Below are positions 39,511 through 49,927 of a stretch of 64,000 bases of DNA, in pieces. The stretch is taken from positions 2,356,001 to 2,420,000 of the forward strand of contig NZ_LGUC01000001.1 of NCBI RefSeq assembly GCF_001307315.1, read 5' to 3'. Source of the stretch: Halolamina pelagica. Lineage in GTDB: Archaea > Halobacteriota > Halobacteria > Halobacteriales > Haloferacaceae. The first letter of the stretch is position 1. Each line of letters begins with the position of its first letter. The notes under the pieces were generated by a model that did not search any database, had not been told where the DNA came from, and was given only the letters and a program-made list of their open reading frames with translations. The translations under genes were made by a program, and so were the position numbers.

Positions 39511-40457
39511 CTACCGCAGTCGCGCGACGCGCTCGCCGTTGGCCTCCGCCACCTCGACCAGGCCGTCGTCTGCCAGATCGTCGAGCAGCCCCTCCAGCCA
39601 CTCCCGACCGTGCTCGCCGTCGGGGGCGTAGTCGACCCGGATTCGGTGGCCGAGGTCGTCGAGCCCAACCTCGTCGCCGTCGCCCAACACGCGGACGATC
39701 CGCCCGCGGAACTGCCGGCGTGAGCCCTCGAAGCTCGGCTGGGTTGGCACGTCCGGCGCGGTGAAGTCGCCGCTCTGGTAGGCGTCACACCACTCGCGCC
39801 ACGGACAGCCGGCCTCGTCGCAGGCGGGTGATTTCGTGCAGGCGACGCCGCCCAGTTCCATGATCGCGTTGTTCCAGACCCGCGACTCCCCGGCGGGCAT
39901 CAGCGTCCGCGCCGCCGCCTCGAACGCGTCGTCGTCGTCCGGGACGTCGAACGCGCGGTAGGTGACGCGCTCGACGTTCGTGTCGACGACCGCGTTCCCG
40001 TTGTTGAACGCGAACGACGCGACCGCGTTGGCGGTGTACGGGCCGACGCCCATCAGGCTCTCCAGCGCCGCCGGCTCCGGGGGTACTCGCCGCCGTAGTC
40101 GTCGACGACCTGTCCGGCCGCCTCGTGGAGGTACTTCGCGCGGTTGTTGTAGCCCAGCGAGTGGTCGGTCCAGAACGCGACGACCTCGCTGCGGTCGGCG
40201 GCCGCGAGCGCGTCGACGGTCGGCCAGCGGTCGCGGAAATCCTCCCACGCCGCGACGACCCGATCGAGCTGGGTCTGCTGGCTCATCACCTCGCTGACGT
40301 GGATCTCGTAGGCGTCGTCGGTCTGGCGCCACGGGAACGGCCGGTGGTCGGCCTCGTACCACGCGATCAGCGCCTCGCGGACGGCGTCGAGATCGAGGTC
40401 CGCCGGGAGCGGGACCGCGTCGGCGGCCGCATCGTCGCCGGCGTCGGCGTCGGTCAT
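39511..40457 (-). CDS. mutY: A/G-specific adenine glycosylase (one-base frameshift)
   Basis: A 315-residue base-excision repair enzyme that removes adenine opposite 8-oxoguanine. The N-terminal part has PFPWRQTDDAYEIHVSEVMSQQT with the catalytic Glu; the helix-hairpin-helix is LMGVGPYTANAV followed by VVDTNVERV with the catalytic Asp. The iron-sulfur loop is CTKSPACDEAGCPWREWC, spaced C-x5-C-x4-C-x5-C instead of the usual x6-x2-x5. The frame breaks in the g run at 40079-40083. The C-terminus holds a short winged-helix-like segment rather than a NUDIX-type domain. Confidence 0.88.
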
Positions 40458-40553
40458 GCTCTGGGCTGGGGACCGGCGTCGGTAAAACGGCGCGGTCGCG
40501 CCCGGCGCGAAGAAAGGGTGTTCAGTGGGCAGTACGGCAGTCGCCGGGGGCGT

Positions 40554-41858
40554 TCAGGGTTCGAGTCGGTCGGGGTCGCGCGGGAAGAGGATGGCCTCCT
40601 TGACGTTGTCGAGGTCGGCCAACCCCTTCACGAGGCGGTCGATGCCGAGGCCGTAGCCGCCGTGGGGCGGCGCGCCGTAGCGGAACGCGTCGAGGTAGAA
40701 CTCGAAGTTGTCGGGGTCGACGCCCTGTTCCTCCATCACCTCGACCAGGCGGTCGATGTCGTGCTCACGCTGACCGCCCGAGGAGAGCTCCTCGCCACGG
40801 TAGATGAGGTCGAACTTCCGGGAGGCGATGTCGTCGCCTTCGACGCCCTGTTTGTAGTAGAACTTCTCCTCGGGGTAGCCGACGACGAACACCGCGGGGT
40901 GGCCCTGCTCCGCGAAGTGCTCGCCCAGCAGGCGCTCGCCCTTCGTGTCGAGGTCCGTCGGGTCGTCCGGGAAGTGGCCGAACTCCTCCTCGAGGATGTC
41001 GAGCGCCTCGTCGAAGGTCAGGCGCGGGAACGGCTCCTCGGGGAGCACCGGATCGGCGTCGAGCAGTTCGAGTTCGCGCCCCGCGTTCTCCTGGACCGCC
41101 TCGATGGCCGCACGCAGGGACTCCTCCTGGACGTCCATCACGTCGTGGTGGTCCTCGATGTAGCCCAGCTCCACGTCGAACATCGCGATCTCGGAGACGT
41201 GCCGCGAGGTGGCGAACTCCTCGGCGCGGAACGCGTGGCCCACCTCGAACAGGCGGTCGAAGCCCGCGGCGACGAGCAGCTGTTTGTAGAGCTGCGGGCT
41301 CTGGGAGAGGTACGCCTCCTTGTCGTAGTAGACGACCGGGAACAGGTCGGCGCCGCCCTCGGCGCCGGCCGTCGAGAGGGCGGGGGTGTCGACCTCCTCG
41401 AACTCTTCGTCGTAGAAGTACTGCTTCATCGCCTCCATCGCCTTCGAGCGCAGCGAGAACACGGCCCGGGTCTCCGGGTCGCGCACGTCGAGGTGGCGGT
41501 TGTCCAGCCGCGTCGAGAGGTCGGCGTCGACGTCCTTTGACACCTCGAGGGTGGGGGCCTCCTTCGCCTCGCTCACGACGGTCAGCTCCGTGGGGACGAG
41601 TTCGACGCCGCCCGGCGCCTGGTCGGTCTCGGAGACCTCGCCGCCGAGTTGGATCACCGTCTCGCGGTCCAGCGCCTCGGCCTCGGCGAACAGTTCTGGC
41701 TCGCGGTCCTCCTTGAACACGGCCTGCATCGTCCCGGTCCGGTCGCGGACCATGACGAACAGGATCCCGCCGAGGTCACGGGTGTCGTGGACGTGGCCCG
41801 CGATGGTCGTCGTCTCGTCGTCGGCCGATACGTCGTCGATGTAGGTTCGTTCGAGCAT
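40554..41858 (-). CDS. aspS: Aspartyl-tRNA synthetase
   Basis: A 434-residue class IIb synthetase of archaeal type. An OB-fold anticodon-binding domain (1-105) precedes the catalytic core with [35 protein letters not shown] (motif 2) and [14 protein letters not shown] (motif 3). It charges tRNA-Asp, and possibly tRNA-Asn in organisms with the amidotransferase route. It is intact. Confidence 0.96.
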   Translation of the reverse strand: MLERTYIDDVSADDETTTIAGHVHDTRDLGGILFVMVRDRTGTMQAVFKEDREPELFAEAEALDRETVIQLGGEVSETDQAPGGVELVPTELTVVSEAKEAPTLEVSKDVDADLSTRLDNRHLDVRDPETRAVFSLRSKAMEAMKQYFYDEEFEEVDTPALSTAGAEGGADLFPVVYYDKEAYLSQSPQLYKQLLVAAGFDRLFEVGHAFRAEEFATSRHVSEIAMFDVELGYIEDHHDVMDVQEESLRAAIEAVQENAGRELELLDADPVLPEEPFPRLTFDEALDILEEEFGHFPDDPTDLDTKGERLLGEHFAEQGHPAVFVVGYPEEKFYYKQGVEGDDIASRKFDLIYRGEELSSGGQREHDIDRLVEVMEEQGVDPDNFEFYLDAFRYGAPPHGGYGLGIDRLVKGLADLDNVKEAILFPRDPDRLEP

Positions 41859-42228
41859 GTGTGTGGTGGTTGCCGGCGAAGCCGGCGGATGTCGGTTAGT
41901 GGGCGTGCTGGTCGGTCGGGGTTCGGACGGCCGGGCGATGGTCGGAGAACGAAGTGGTGCACCTGCTCACGCAGGCGCATTGTTCGCGGCGGCGGACGAC
42001 CGGTAGCCGACCCGCTGGCGGTGGCGCAGCGTCGCGGGACGACTGGCCGTCATGGGTGGTTGTCGGTGGTCCGTCGCCGAGCAAAACCGTTTCGGTCGCG
42101 TTCGCTCGGAACGCCGTCGGCGCGCCGGGGAGCGTTCGACTATTTAACGTTTGTGCACGTGTTTCGGTTCAGCAGTTCGGCGCCCATTTATACACGGTCG
42201 GTGGCCGAAGCGTCTCTCACACCGAACG
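41859..42228. other. 370-base divergent region before aspS and the RND gene
   Basis: No conserved gene is seen. On the minus strand a TATA-like gttaaatag near 42136-42144 would give aspS a leader of about 255 bases. That leader contains a 28-codon frame, MTASRPATLRHRQR..., from ATG 42052 to TGA. On the plus strand atttatac at 42186-42193 is the box of the RND gene. Confidence 0.4.
42186..42193 (+). promoter_or_regulatory. TATA box of the RND-family gene
   Basis: atttatac lies about 40 bases before the ATG at 42229, giving a short leader. Confidence 0.55.
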
Positions 42229-44738
42229 ATGGCACGAGACAAACTGTCGGCGGTCGTCGGCGCGGTTACGAACCACACCCGCATCACGCTGCTCGTGATG
42301 CTCCTCCTGTCTGGGGTGGTGGTGGCCGGGGTCACCCAACTCGACACCGAGAGCCAGGCCGGCGCCGACGCCGAGGCGTTCGAAGACGTCGAGCGCATCC
42401 AGAAAGCAGAGTACGTACAGAACCAGTTCGGCGGCGCCGACGAGGAGCCCGAACGCAGCTTCGAGATGGTGTACGTCCGCGACGACGACGGGAACGTCCT
42501 CTCGAAGGAGTCGCTCCTCGCCGGCCTGCGGTACCAACGGGCGATCCGCGAGAACGAGACGGTCAGCGCCGCCCTGCACGAGGACGGCGTCACGGGCCTG
42601 TCGAACCTCGTCGCCAAGCGCGCCGCCGGCAGCCAGAACGCCAGCCTGGACGAACAGGTCCGGGCGCTCTCGGCGGCGACGCCCGCCGAAGTGGAGCGAC
42701 TGGTCGAACGGACGCTCGCGAACGACCCGCGGGCGCTCCGGTATCTCCCGGCCGACCACGAGCCGAGTGAGACGACTGCGACCGACCGGCGGATGCTCGT
42801 CGCGCTCGACGCCGACGCGGCCAACGACACGGTCGACAACGCGACGGCCGCACTGTACCGGAGCGCGGACGGGCGCGCCGGCGGCTTCTTCGTCCTGAAC
42901 GCGGCCGCCTGGGACGACTACAGCAGCCACTTCTTCGGGGAGATGGTCGAGCTGGTGGTCCCCGCCGCGCTGGCGTTCATCCTCGTCGTGCTCGGGTTCG
43001 CCTACCGCGATCTCGTCGACGTCGTCGTCGGCATGGTCGGCGTCGTCCTCTCGGTGCTGTGGATGTTCGGCCTGCTCGGCTGGCTGGGCGTCGCCGCCGG
43101 CACCACCAGCATCATCCCGGTGGTGCTCGTCGCCGGCCTGAGCATCGACTACGGGTTCCACGTGTTCAACCGCTACCGCGAACAGCGCGGGAAAGCGGAG
43201 GGGATCCGCGAGCCGATGCGCCGGGGCGTCACCCTCGTCGCCACGGCGCTGGTGCTCGTCACGGTCACCGCGGCGATCGGGTTCCTCGCGAACCTCTCGA
43301 ACCCGCTGGCGCTCATCCGTAATCTCGGCGTCGCGATCACGCTGGGCGTCGCCTCCGCGCTGCTCATCTTCGTCACCGTCGTGCCCGCGCTGAAGGTCGG
43401 CATCGACGGCCTGCTCGAACGCGCCGGGGTCGACCGCCACAAACAGGCACTCGGCCACGGGCGCTACCTCCGGCCGCTGCTCGCCAAATCCGTCACGCTC
43501 GCGCGCCGCGGCGCGCCGGTCGTGCTGGTCCTCGCGCTCGTCGTCGGCAGCGCCGGCGGGGTGGCGTGGATGGACTTAGACGAGGAGAGCTACCAACAGA
43601 GCGACGGCGACGTCGCCGAGTGGAAGACACAACTCCCGGACCCCGTCGGCTGGGAGAGCCACCCGGTCGCCGAACAGAGCAAGCACGTCGAAGCGGTGTA
43701 CCAGCCCGCGAGTGCGGACGCCGCGGTCCAGGAGCGCATCCTCGTCGAGGGCGCCGTCACGGACGACGACGCACTCGAAGCGCTCCGGGACGGCGTCGAG
43801 TACGTCGAGGGCACGGAGCTACTGGTCGAGGACACGGACGCCGCCGCCGTCCGCTCCCCGTGACGGCGATGCACGCCGTCGCCGCCCGGAACGACTCGTT
43901 CGCGGCCGTTCTCGAGGACGCCGACACCGACGGCAACGGCGTCCCCGACCGGAACCTCGAGCGCGTGTACGACGCCTTCTACGCCGCGGACAGCGAGGTC
44001 GCCAGCCGCGTCGTCGGCCGCGACGGCGACGAGTACGAGTCGCTGCTCGTGACGCTGTCGCTCGACGCCGACTACGCCGACGCCGACAGCGTCGTCAGCC
44101 AGTTGGCCGACGGCGCCGACCGCATGGAAGGCGACGACCGGACAGCGACCGTCACCGGGAGCTTCGCCATCAACGAAGCGGTCCTCGACGAAGTCGTGGG
44201 CGGCATCCTCAGCACGATGGTGCTCGCGCTCGCGGCGATCGTCCTGACGCTCGCGGCCGTGTTCAGGTACATGCACGGCAGCGCGACGCTGGGGCTGGTC
44301 GTCTCGGTGCCCATCGCGCTGGTACTCGGCCTGGTCATCGGCGGGATGTACCTCCTGTCGATCCCGCTGACGCTGCTGACCGCGCTGCTGATGAGCCTCG
44401 TCATCGGCCTCGGCGTCGACTACAACATCCACGTCGGCGACCGCTTCGCCGACGAACGCCGCGCCGGCGCGGGCACGTTCGAGGCGCTCGACGCCGCCGT
44501 CACCGGGACCGGCGGCGCACTGCTCGGCAGCACGCTCACCTCCGCGGGCGCGTTCGCGACCATCACGCTCGTCCCGCACCCCCAACTGCGGAGCTTCGGC
44601 GCCATCGTCGTCATCGCGATGACGACGGCGTTCGCCGTGAGCGTGCTCGTCCTGCCGAGCATGCTCGCCCTCTGGGACCGCTACGTCCCCGCCAGCGTGG
44701 TGACCACAGCCGACCCGACGCCGGTGCCACAGGACTGA
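42229..44738 (+). CDS. RND superfamily (MMPL-like) transporter (one-base frameshift)
   Basis: An 836-residue exporter after restoring one base in the cccc run at 43856-43859. Two repeats each hold a membrane helix, a large extracytoplasmic loop and a group of five helices: the sterol-sensing-like bundles with VLVAGLSIDYGFHVFNRYRE and MSLVIGLGVDYNIHVGDRFADE carry the conserved Gly/Asp proton-path residues. It resembles the haloarchaeal hydrophobe/amphiphile exporters; the substrate is unknown. Confidence 0.88.
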
Positions 44739-44864
44739 CCACGGCCCCGGAACGGGACGTTCGCGCTGCCGAGGGTCGCTGGCGTCGAGAGCCGCCCCTC
44801 AGCGCTCGCCAGTCACCGCCGGCCGATGCACAAACGGTATTCGCGTCCCACCGTACCACCGACC

Positions 44865-45185
44865 ATGAGCCTCGACGACCTCGACGAGAACGTGACCGCG
44901 AACTACACCGCGATCGGCGAGGAGACGACCGTCGACCTCGACCCCGAGACGCGGAACGAACTCGCGATGCTGTCGGCGGCGATGGGTACCGACACCGAGG
45001 AACTGCTCCGCCGCGGCGTCCACGCGCTGTTCCAACAGGCGATCCAGAGCGGTAACCTCGACTTCCACCTGCGCAGCGGCTACGACGTGACTTACGACGA
45101 GTATCTCGCCGGCGCGACCTACGAGGAGATGACCGGCGCCGACCAGTACCCCGAGCGCGACGACGAACGGCGCTACCAGATGTAG
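44865..45185 (+). CDS. Conserved haloarchaeal protein with helix-rich core
   Basis: A 106-residue acidic protein. The start MSLDDLDENVTANYTAIGEETTVDLDPETRNELAMLSAAMG is followed by a helix and an end with the repeated Tyr/Asp pattern GYDVTYDEYLAGATYEEMTG. The first helix pair could be a ribbon-helix-helix-like fold. No family is named with confidence. Confidence 0.55.
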   Translation: MSLDDLDENVTANYTAIGEETTVDLDPETRNELAMLSAAMGTDTEELLRRGVHALFQQAIQSGNLDFHLRSGYDVTYDEYLAGATYEEMTGADQYPERDDERRYQM

Positions 45186-45220
45186 GCCGCCGGTGTGCCG
45201 CGGGGCCCCACTCGACGGTC

Positions 45221-45243
45221 ACCGGAACAGCTCTGGTTCCGGT
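45221..45243. terminator. Perfect 8-bp hairpin between convergent genes
   Basis: accggaac pairs with gttccggt around the 7-base loop agctctg. It lies in the 137-base gap between two convergent genes and may help end transcription on either strand; T runs are short. Confidence 0.45.
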
Positions 45244-45322
45244 TGGGAGCGGAGAGCGCCGCTCGCGGGGGAGCTCTGCGTTTTCCCGCAGGCTGCGACG
45301 GCAGAAGGGGAGCCGCTACCGC

Positions 45323-46660
45323 TCAGTTCTCGGCCTCGATGGCCTCGATGAACAGCTCGGCGCCGAGTTCGATCTCGCGCTCGGTCACGTCCATCGGCGG
45401 CAGCACGCGGATCGTCTTCTTGCCGCAGGCGAGCAGCAGCAGGCCGCGCGCGAACGCCGCGTCGACGATGTCGTCACGCAGCGCCTTCGACTCGAAGTCG
45501 AGGCCGAGCATCAGGCCCTTCCCCCGCACGCTGGTGACGCCGTCGAGGTCGGCGTCGCGCATGAGCTCCTGGAACTGCTGGCCGCGCCGGGTCGCGTTCT
45601 CGAGCAGGTCGTACTCCTCAATGGCGTCGATGGTGAACGCGCCCTTCGCGGCGGCGAGGTAGTCGCCGGCACCCCACGTCGAGGAGAGTCGACCCGTCTC
45701 CTCGGGGAAGATTTCCGTGTCCGAGATGGTCGCCCCCACGCGCATCCCCTTCGCGGAGGTGATCACGTCCGGGTCGAAGGGGTAGTGCTCGGAGGCCCAC
45801 CACTCGCCGGTCCGGCCCAGGCCCGCCTGGATCTCGTCGGCGATCAGGGTGATGTCGTACTTCTCGGTGACCTCGGCCACGTCGCGGGCGAACGCCTCGC
45901 TGGGGAAGCGGTAGCCACCTTCGCCCTGGATCGGCTCCATCATCAGGAACGCGACCTCCTCGGGGTTGACGTGGCCCGTCTTGGGATCGAGTTTCGCACT
46001 GAGCGCCGACTCCTCGCCCCGGAAGTAGCCACACTCACAGCCCGACGGCGCGTCCTCGCACGAACAGAACGGGAAGTCGTGGACCGACGCGATCTCCGGG
46101 AAGCGCCGTCGGTACACCTCCTTCGAGCGGTTGAGCGACAGCGCGCCCAGTGTCCGCCCGTGGAAGGCGCCCTCGAAGGTGAGCGCGTACTTCCCGAGTG
46201 GGTTGTTGTCGTAGGAGATCTTCATCGCGTTCTCGACGGCTTCGGCGCCGGAGTTCGAGAGGAACACCGTGTCCATGTCGAACGACGACGAGATATCGGT
46301 GATGCGGTCCATCAGTCCGGCCGCGCCGGGCATCCCCTCGCCCGGCGAGCGTCCGTCCGAGGCGTAGAAGTCCTGGCCCGCGATCTTCACCGGGTCGGTC
46401 AGCTCGAACTCCGCGAGCGGCTCCATGATCTTCGGGTTGTTGTAGCCGAGCGGCGCCGCGGCGACGTGGCTCGTGAAGTCCATCAGCACGTTGCCGTCGA
46501 CGTCGGTACAGAACGGCCCCTCGGCGGGCGCGGTGTGGTCCCAGACGAACTCGTAGACGTACGTGCTGGGCGCTGAGAACTCGTGGTGGTAGTCAACCCA
46601 CTCCGTCGCTCGGTCGCCGGGGAGGTCAGTGACCTCCGGCTCGACAGAATCCCGGTCCAT
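45323..46660 (-). CDS. Class III aminotransferase
   Basis: A 445-residue PLP enzyme. Features include LSNSGAEAVENAMKIS, FHGRTLGALSLNRSKEVYRRRF, LIADEIQAGLGRTGEWWASEH and the cofactor Lys in VITSAKGMRVGATI. A Cys-rich insert (FCSCEDAPSGCECG) follows the first third and is unusual for the family. It is close to 4-aminobutyrate and acetylornithine aminotransferases; substrate not determinable here. Confidence 0.85.
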   Translation of the reverse strand: MDRDSVEPEVTDLPGDRATEWVDYHHEFSAPSTYVYEFVWDHTAPAEGPFCTDVDGNVLMDFTSHVAAAPLGYNNPKIMEPLAEFELTDPVKIAGQDFYASDGRSPGEGMPGAAGLMDRITDISSSFDMDTVFLSNSGAEAVENAMKISYDNNPLGKYALTFEGAFHGRTLGALSLNRSKEVYRRRFPEIASVHDFPFCSCEDAPSGCECGYFRGEESALSAKLDPKTGHVNPEEVAFLMMEPIQGEGGYRFPSEAFARDVAEVTEKYDITLIADEIQAGLGRTGEWWASEHYPFDPDVITSAKGMRVGATISDTEIFPEETGRLSSTWGAGDYLAAAKGAFTIDAIEEYDLLENATRRGQQFQELMRDADLDGVTSVRGKGLMLGLDFESKALRDDIVDAAFARGLLLLACGKKTIRVLPPMDVTEREIELGAELFIEAIEAEN

Positions 46661-46701
46661 GCCTAGGGGAATATGGCTGCTTTTGTTAAGCTGACGGTCG
46701 G

Positions 46702-48003
46702 TCAGAACCCCTGCCCGAGCAGCATCGCCGCCGCCGCGACCAGCGCGGTCACGACCAGTAGCAGCACCGACCAGACCGTCACCGAGCGGCCGAACTGCCG
46801 CGGCCCGGACAGCGTCAGCCCCGCCTTGACTGCGACGCTCGACGCCGAGGCGAGGAGGACCGCGATCACGGCGGGGCCGCCGGCGACGCCGCCGCCGATG
46901 TACAGAAGCGTCGCCGACGTGGTCGCGCCCGCCGAGGAGACCAGCCCCGAGATCGCCGCGCTGACGTACAGCCCCGCGGTGCCGAAGCGGGCCTGGGCGA
47001 ACGCCGAGCCGACGAGGATCACCGCGAACACGCCGCCGAACGCGAGCGCGTTCCGCAGGGAGAAGGGGCTCTCCAGATCAACCTCCAGCGTCGCGTCCCA
47101 GTCGGCGGTCAGCGCGGCCGCGCCGACGCTCGCGAGCACCAGCGCGCCCAACGGCGCCGCCGCGGCGACGAGCACGGGCACCCCCGACGTGAGCGTGAAG
47201 AAGAGCACGATCGCGAGGTTGCGACTCGCCATCGCGGCGTCGGCCAACAGGACGGCGGCGACGGCGTACTCCGTCACCGAGCTGCGCTGGCGGACGTGAT
47301 CCAGCATCGAGCCGACGACCGCCGTCGACGACGCCAGTCCGCCGAAGAAGCCGGTGATCGCGACCCCGCGGCCGCCGTAGCTGCGGACCAGCGCGTAGTT
47401 GGCGATCCCGATCCCCGCGACGGTGACGACCATCAGCCACGCCACCCGCGGCGGGAAGCCGACGCCGAACAGCGACACCGACTCCGCCGGCAGCAGCGGG
47501 TAGATCACGAACGCGAGGACGGCGAACTCCGTCGCCGACCGGAGCTCCTCGCGGTCGAGCCCGCCCGCGAAGGAGTGCAGCTCCCGTTTGAGCACCAGCA
47601 GCGCCGAGGAGATGACGGCCACCGTCACCCCCTCGATCACCAGCCCCGCCGCAGTCAGCGCGCCGACGCCGTAGGCGACGAACATCGACACGCTGGTCGT
47701 CAGCGAGAGCGACGCGTCGGCGGCGCCGCCCTGTAGCTCCCGGACCGCGAGCAGGCTGCCCATCAGCAGGACCAACAGCCCGCCGACCGCCAGCAGCGCC
47801 CCGGCGGCGTCGACGCGCTGGGCCAGGAGCGTCGTCGACGCCCCCGACAGCGTCAGCAGCGAGAACGTCCGCACCCCCGCGGACTTCTCGGACCACTCGC
47901 GCTCCAGGCCGAGGAACAGCCCCAACGCGCCCGCGATGGTGAGTCGAACCACCGGCTCCGAGAGGGGTGCGGCGAACAGCGCGTCGGCCTGTAGCGGCGG
48001 CAT
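46702..48003 (-). CDS. MgtC/SapB family membrane protein with DUF4010-like half
   Basis: A 433-residue membrane protein with about twelve helices. The N-terminal part has the MgtC signature ALGLFLGLEREWSEKSAGVRTFSLLTLSGA. The second half resembles DUF4010 (FFGGLASSTAVVGSMLDH, ISGLVSSAGATTSATLL). The role may be in ion balance or membrane potential. It is divergent from the AI-2E transporter gene. Confidence 0.85.
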   Translation of the reverse strand: MPPLQADALFAAPLSEPVVRLTIAGALGLFLGLEREWSEKSAGVRTFSLLTLSGASTTLLAQRVDAAGALLAVGGLLVLLMGSLLAVRELQGGAADASLSLTTSVSMFVAYGVGALTAAGLVIEGVTVAVISSALLVLKRELHSFAGGLDREELRSATEFAVLAFVIYPLLPAESVSLFGVGFPPRVAWLMVVTVAGIGIANYALVRSYGGRGVAITGFFGGLASSTAVVGSMLDHVRQRSSVTEYAVAAVLLADAAMASRNLAIVLFFTLTSGVPVLVAAAAPLGALVLASVGAAALTADWDATLEVDLESPFSLRNALAFGGVFAVILVGSAFAQARFGTAGLYVSAAISGLVSSAGATTSATLLYIGGGVAGGPAVIAVLLASASSVAVKAGLTLSGPRQFGRSVTVWSVLLLVVTALVAAAAMLLGQGF

Positions 48004-48065
48004 GGGTCGCTACGTGCCGGCCTCCGGCTATATAAGTATGGGCCGGCGCGATCGACAGCACCCCC

Positions 48066-48073
48066 ACACGCTT
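48066..48073 (+). promoter_or_regulatory. TATA box of the AI-2E family gene
   Basis: acgcttatac is centred about 29 bases before the ATG at 48100, implying a leaderless transcript; a second box (ctatataag near 48028) may serve the divergent mgtC-like gene. Confidence 0.5.
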
Positions 48074-48099
48074 ATACTCGCGCCGACACCTCTCGGGGT

Positions 48100-49332
48100 A
48101 TGGACCTCTCGGAGGTCGACAAAGGGCGACTGCTGTGGGGCGCGTTCGGCCTCGTCCTCGCTGGGGCACTGACGTTCGTCGCGTACTCCTTCGTCGGCAC
48201 CCTCGTGTTCGGCCTCTTCGTCTACTACGCCACGCGACCGATCTACCGCCAGCTTCGGCGCGCACTCGACAGCCCCAGTCTCGCGGCGGGCGTGTCGCTG
48301 TTCGCGCTCGTGCTCCCGGCGCTGATGCTGGTCGCGTACGCGATTACGATCGTCCTCCAGGAGCTCGATAAGTACGCACACAGCACCACGGTCGACATCG
48401 ATCAGTTGGGTATCGACCCGGCGCTGATCGACCGTGTCGCCGACCCCGAACGGCTGCTACAGGACGGCGTCGCCGAGATGGTGGCCGGTGCGGATCTCTC
48501 GCAGGTGCTACAGTCCGTCGAGTCAGCGTTCGGCACCGTCGCCGTGCTGGGAATCGCTGGCGTCCACCTGTTCGTGATGCTGGCGATGGCGTTCTACCTG
48601 CTCCGCGAGGATCACCGGCTCGCCCGGTGGTTCTTACGGCACTTCGACGACGACGAGGGCACCGTCCGGAGCTTCGCCACTGCGGTGGATCGGGACTTCA
48701 ACTCCATCTTCTTCGGCAACATCCTCAACGCGATTTTGACCGGCACGATCGGCGTGATCGCCTACTCGGTGCTGAACGTGTTCGCCCCGCCGGGCATCTC
48801 GATCCCGGCGGCCGCGCTGGTGGGGATGCTCGCCGGCATCGCGAGCTTGATCCCTGTCGTGGGGATGAAGCTCGTCTACTTCCCCGTCGCGTTGCTGCTG
48901 CTCGTACAGTCGCTGCTCACGGGCACGGCCGGCGGGCTGGCGTTCGTGATCGCGTTCGCCGTCATCTCGTTCGTCATCGTCGACACCATCCCGGACCTGG
49001 TGCTCCGGCCGTACGTCTCCGGGCGGTCGCTCCACGTCGGCGCGCTGATGCTCGCGTACACGCTGGGGCCGCTGCTGTTCGGCTGGTACGGAATCTTCCT
49101 GATGCCGATGCTGTTGGTGTTCGTGGTCCACTTCTCGCGCATCGTCCTCCCGGAGCTCGTCGACGGGTCGCCGATCAAACCGTACGCGATCGACCCCAGC
49201 TACGGCACGGTCGAGAGCGGGGACGACGAGCGTGTGGAGGGCGAGGCCGGGGGAGCCGAACCCGTGGAGGGCGAAAACGGGGCGACGGGGGCGGACGGGT
49301 CACCGGACTCAGCGCCGCAGGGACAGGGTTAG
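48100..49332 (+). CDS. AI-2E family transporter (PerM/YdiK-like)
   Basis: A 410-residue membrane protein with seven to eight helices. The family features are a re-entrant loop region and FGNILNAILTGTIGVIAYSVLNVFAPPG, then LVGMLAGIASLIPVVGMKLVYFPVAL and PDLVLRPYVSGRSLHVGALMLAYTLGP. The last 50 residues are an acidic Gly/Glu-rich tail. Members move small solutes or ions; the actual solute is unknown. Confidence 0.85.
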   Translation: MDLSEVDKGRLLWGAFGLVLAGALTFVAYSFVGTLVFGLFVYYATRPIYRQLRRALDSPSLAAGVSLFALVLPALMLVAYAITIVLQELDKYAHSTTVDIDQLGIDPALIDRVADPERLLQDGVAEMVAGADLSQVLQSVESAFGTVAVLGIAGVHLFVMLAMAFYLLREDHRLARWFLRHFDDDEGTVRSFATAVDRDFNSIFFGNILNAILTGTIGVIAYSVLNVFAPPGISIPAAALVGMLAGIASLIPVVGMKLVYFPVALLLLVQSLLTGTAGGLAFVIAFAVISFVIVDTIPDLVLRPYVSGRSLHVGALMLAYTLGPLLFGWYGIFLMPMLLVFVVHFSRIVLPELVDGSPIKPYAIDPSYGTVESGDDERVEGEAGGAEPVEGENGATGADGSPDSAPQGQG

Positions 49333-49607
49333 TCGACGTCGACGTACTGCGCCTCCCACTCCCGCCGAGCCTCGATCTCGCGACTGCCACGCCGGGTCAG
49401 CGTGTAGTAGTTCGTCCGTCGGTCCCGTTGCCCTTTCTCTACCAGCCCCTTCTCGACCAGGGTGTCGAGGTTCGGGTAGAGCCGGCCGTGGTGGATCTCT
49501 GACTCGTAGTACCCCTCCAGCTCCTCTTTGATCGCGAGCCCGTGGGGCTCGTCTTTCCCGGCGATCACGTAGAGCAGGTCGCGCTGGAACCCGGTGAGAT
49601 CGTGCAT
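49329..49607 (-). CDS. PadR-family transcriptional regulator
   Basis: A 92-residue winged-helix protein: LTGFQRDLLYVIAGKDEPHGLAIKEELEGYYESEIHHGRLYPNLDTLVEKGLVEKG, then RTNYYTLTRRG, the PadR wing. It lacks the long C-terminal helix, as many haloarchaeal PadR proteins do. Its stop overlaps the end of the AI-2E gene by four bases. A TATA box (ctttatg) lies about 40 bases upstream, with gtgtcaccattg nearby as a possible operator. Confidence 0.85.
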   Translation of the reverse strand: MHDLTGFQRDLLYVIAGKDEPHGLAIKEELEGYYESEIHHGRLYPNLDTLVEKGLVEKGQRDRRTNYYTLTRRGSREIEARREWEAQYVDVD

Positions 49608-49769
49608 GTGAATGTGTCACCATTGTTTTGGAACGGTCATAAAGATTGCGCAAATTCTGCCGGTTTCGGCCGTAGACGCCCACGCCACGACGGGTTTCTC
49701 CTGCCCGGGTCCGATCTGTCTGGGCGACATATCGGCGCGACGAACGATCGGCGGGCGACGTAGCCGTGG

Positions 49770-49871
49770 CTGTGTCGGGTGAAAACGAAGGCGCCGGGCG
49801 GAACAGAAAACGTTCGCGCCCGGCGCCGAAACGGTCCCCGCTGACGCTTCGGCCCTCCAGACGAAGCGTCA
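49770..49871 (-). ncRNA. Candidate structured small RNA
   Basis: On the minus strand a TATA box (gtttaagg, 49892-49899) would start a transcript near 49871. It opens with a perfect 10-bp hairpin (tgacgcttcg/cgaagcgtca, 49842-49871) whose loop tctggagggc contains GGAGG. A second hairpin has an 11-bp stem (ggcgccgggcg, 49790-49800 and 49817-49827) extended by gaac/gttc, followed by a T-rich stretch. No gene overlaps it. It could also be a leader of the PadR gene. Read from sequence only. Confidence 0.45.
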
Positions 49872-49891
49872 TCGACACTTGCCTATCGGCC

Positions 49892-49899
49892 CCTTAAAC
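49892..49899 (-). promoter_or_regulatory. TATA box for the structured RNA
   Basis: gtttaagg on the minus strand is located about 25 bases upstream of the first hairpin at 49871. Confidence 0.45.
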
Positions 49900-49927
49900 G
49901 TAGCGTTGCTCGCAGACCGACACGTCC

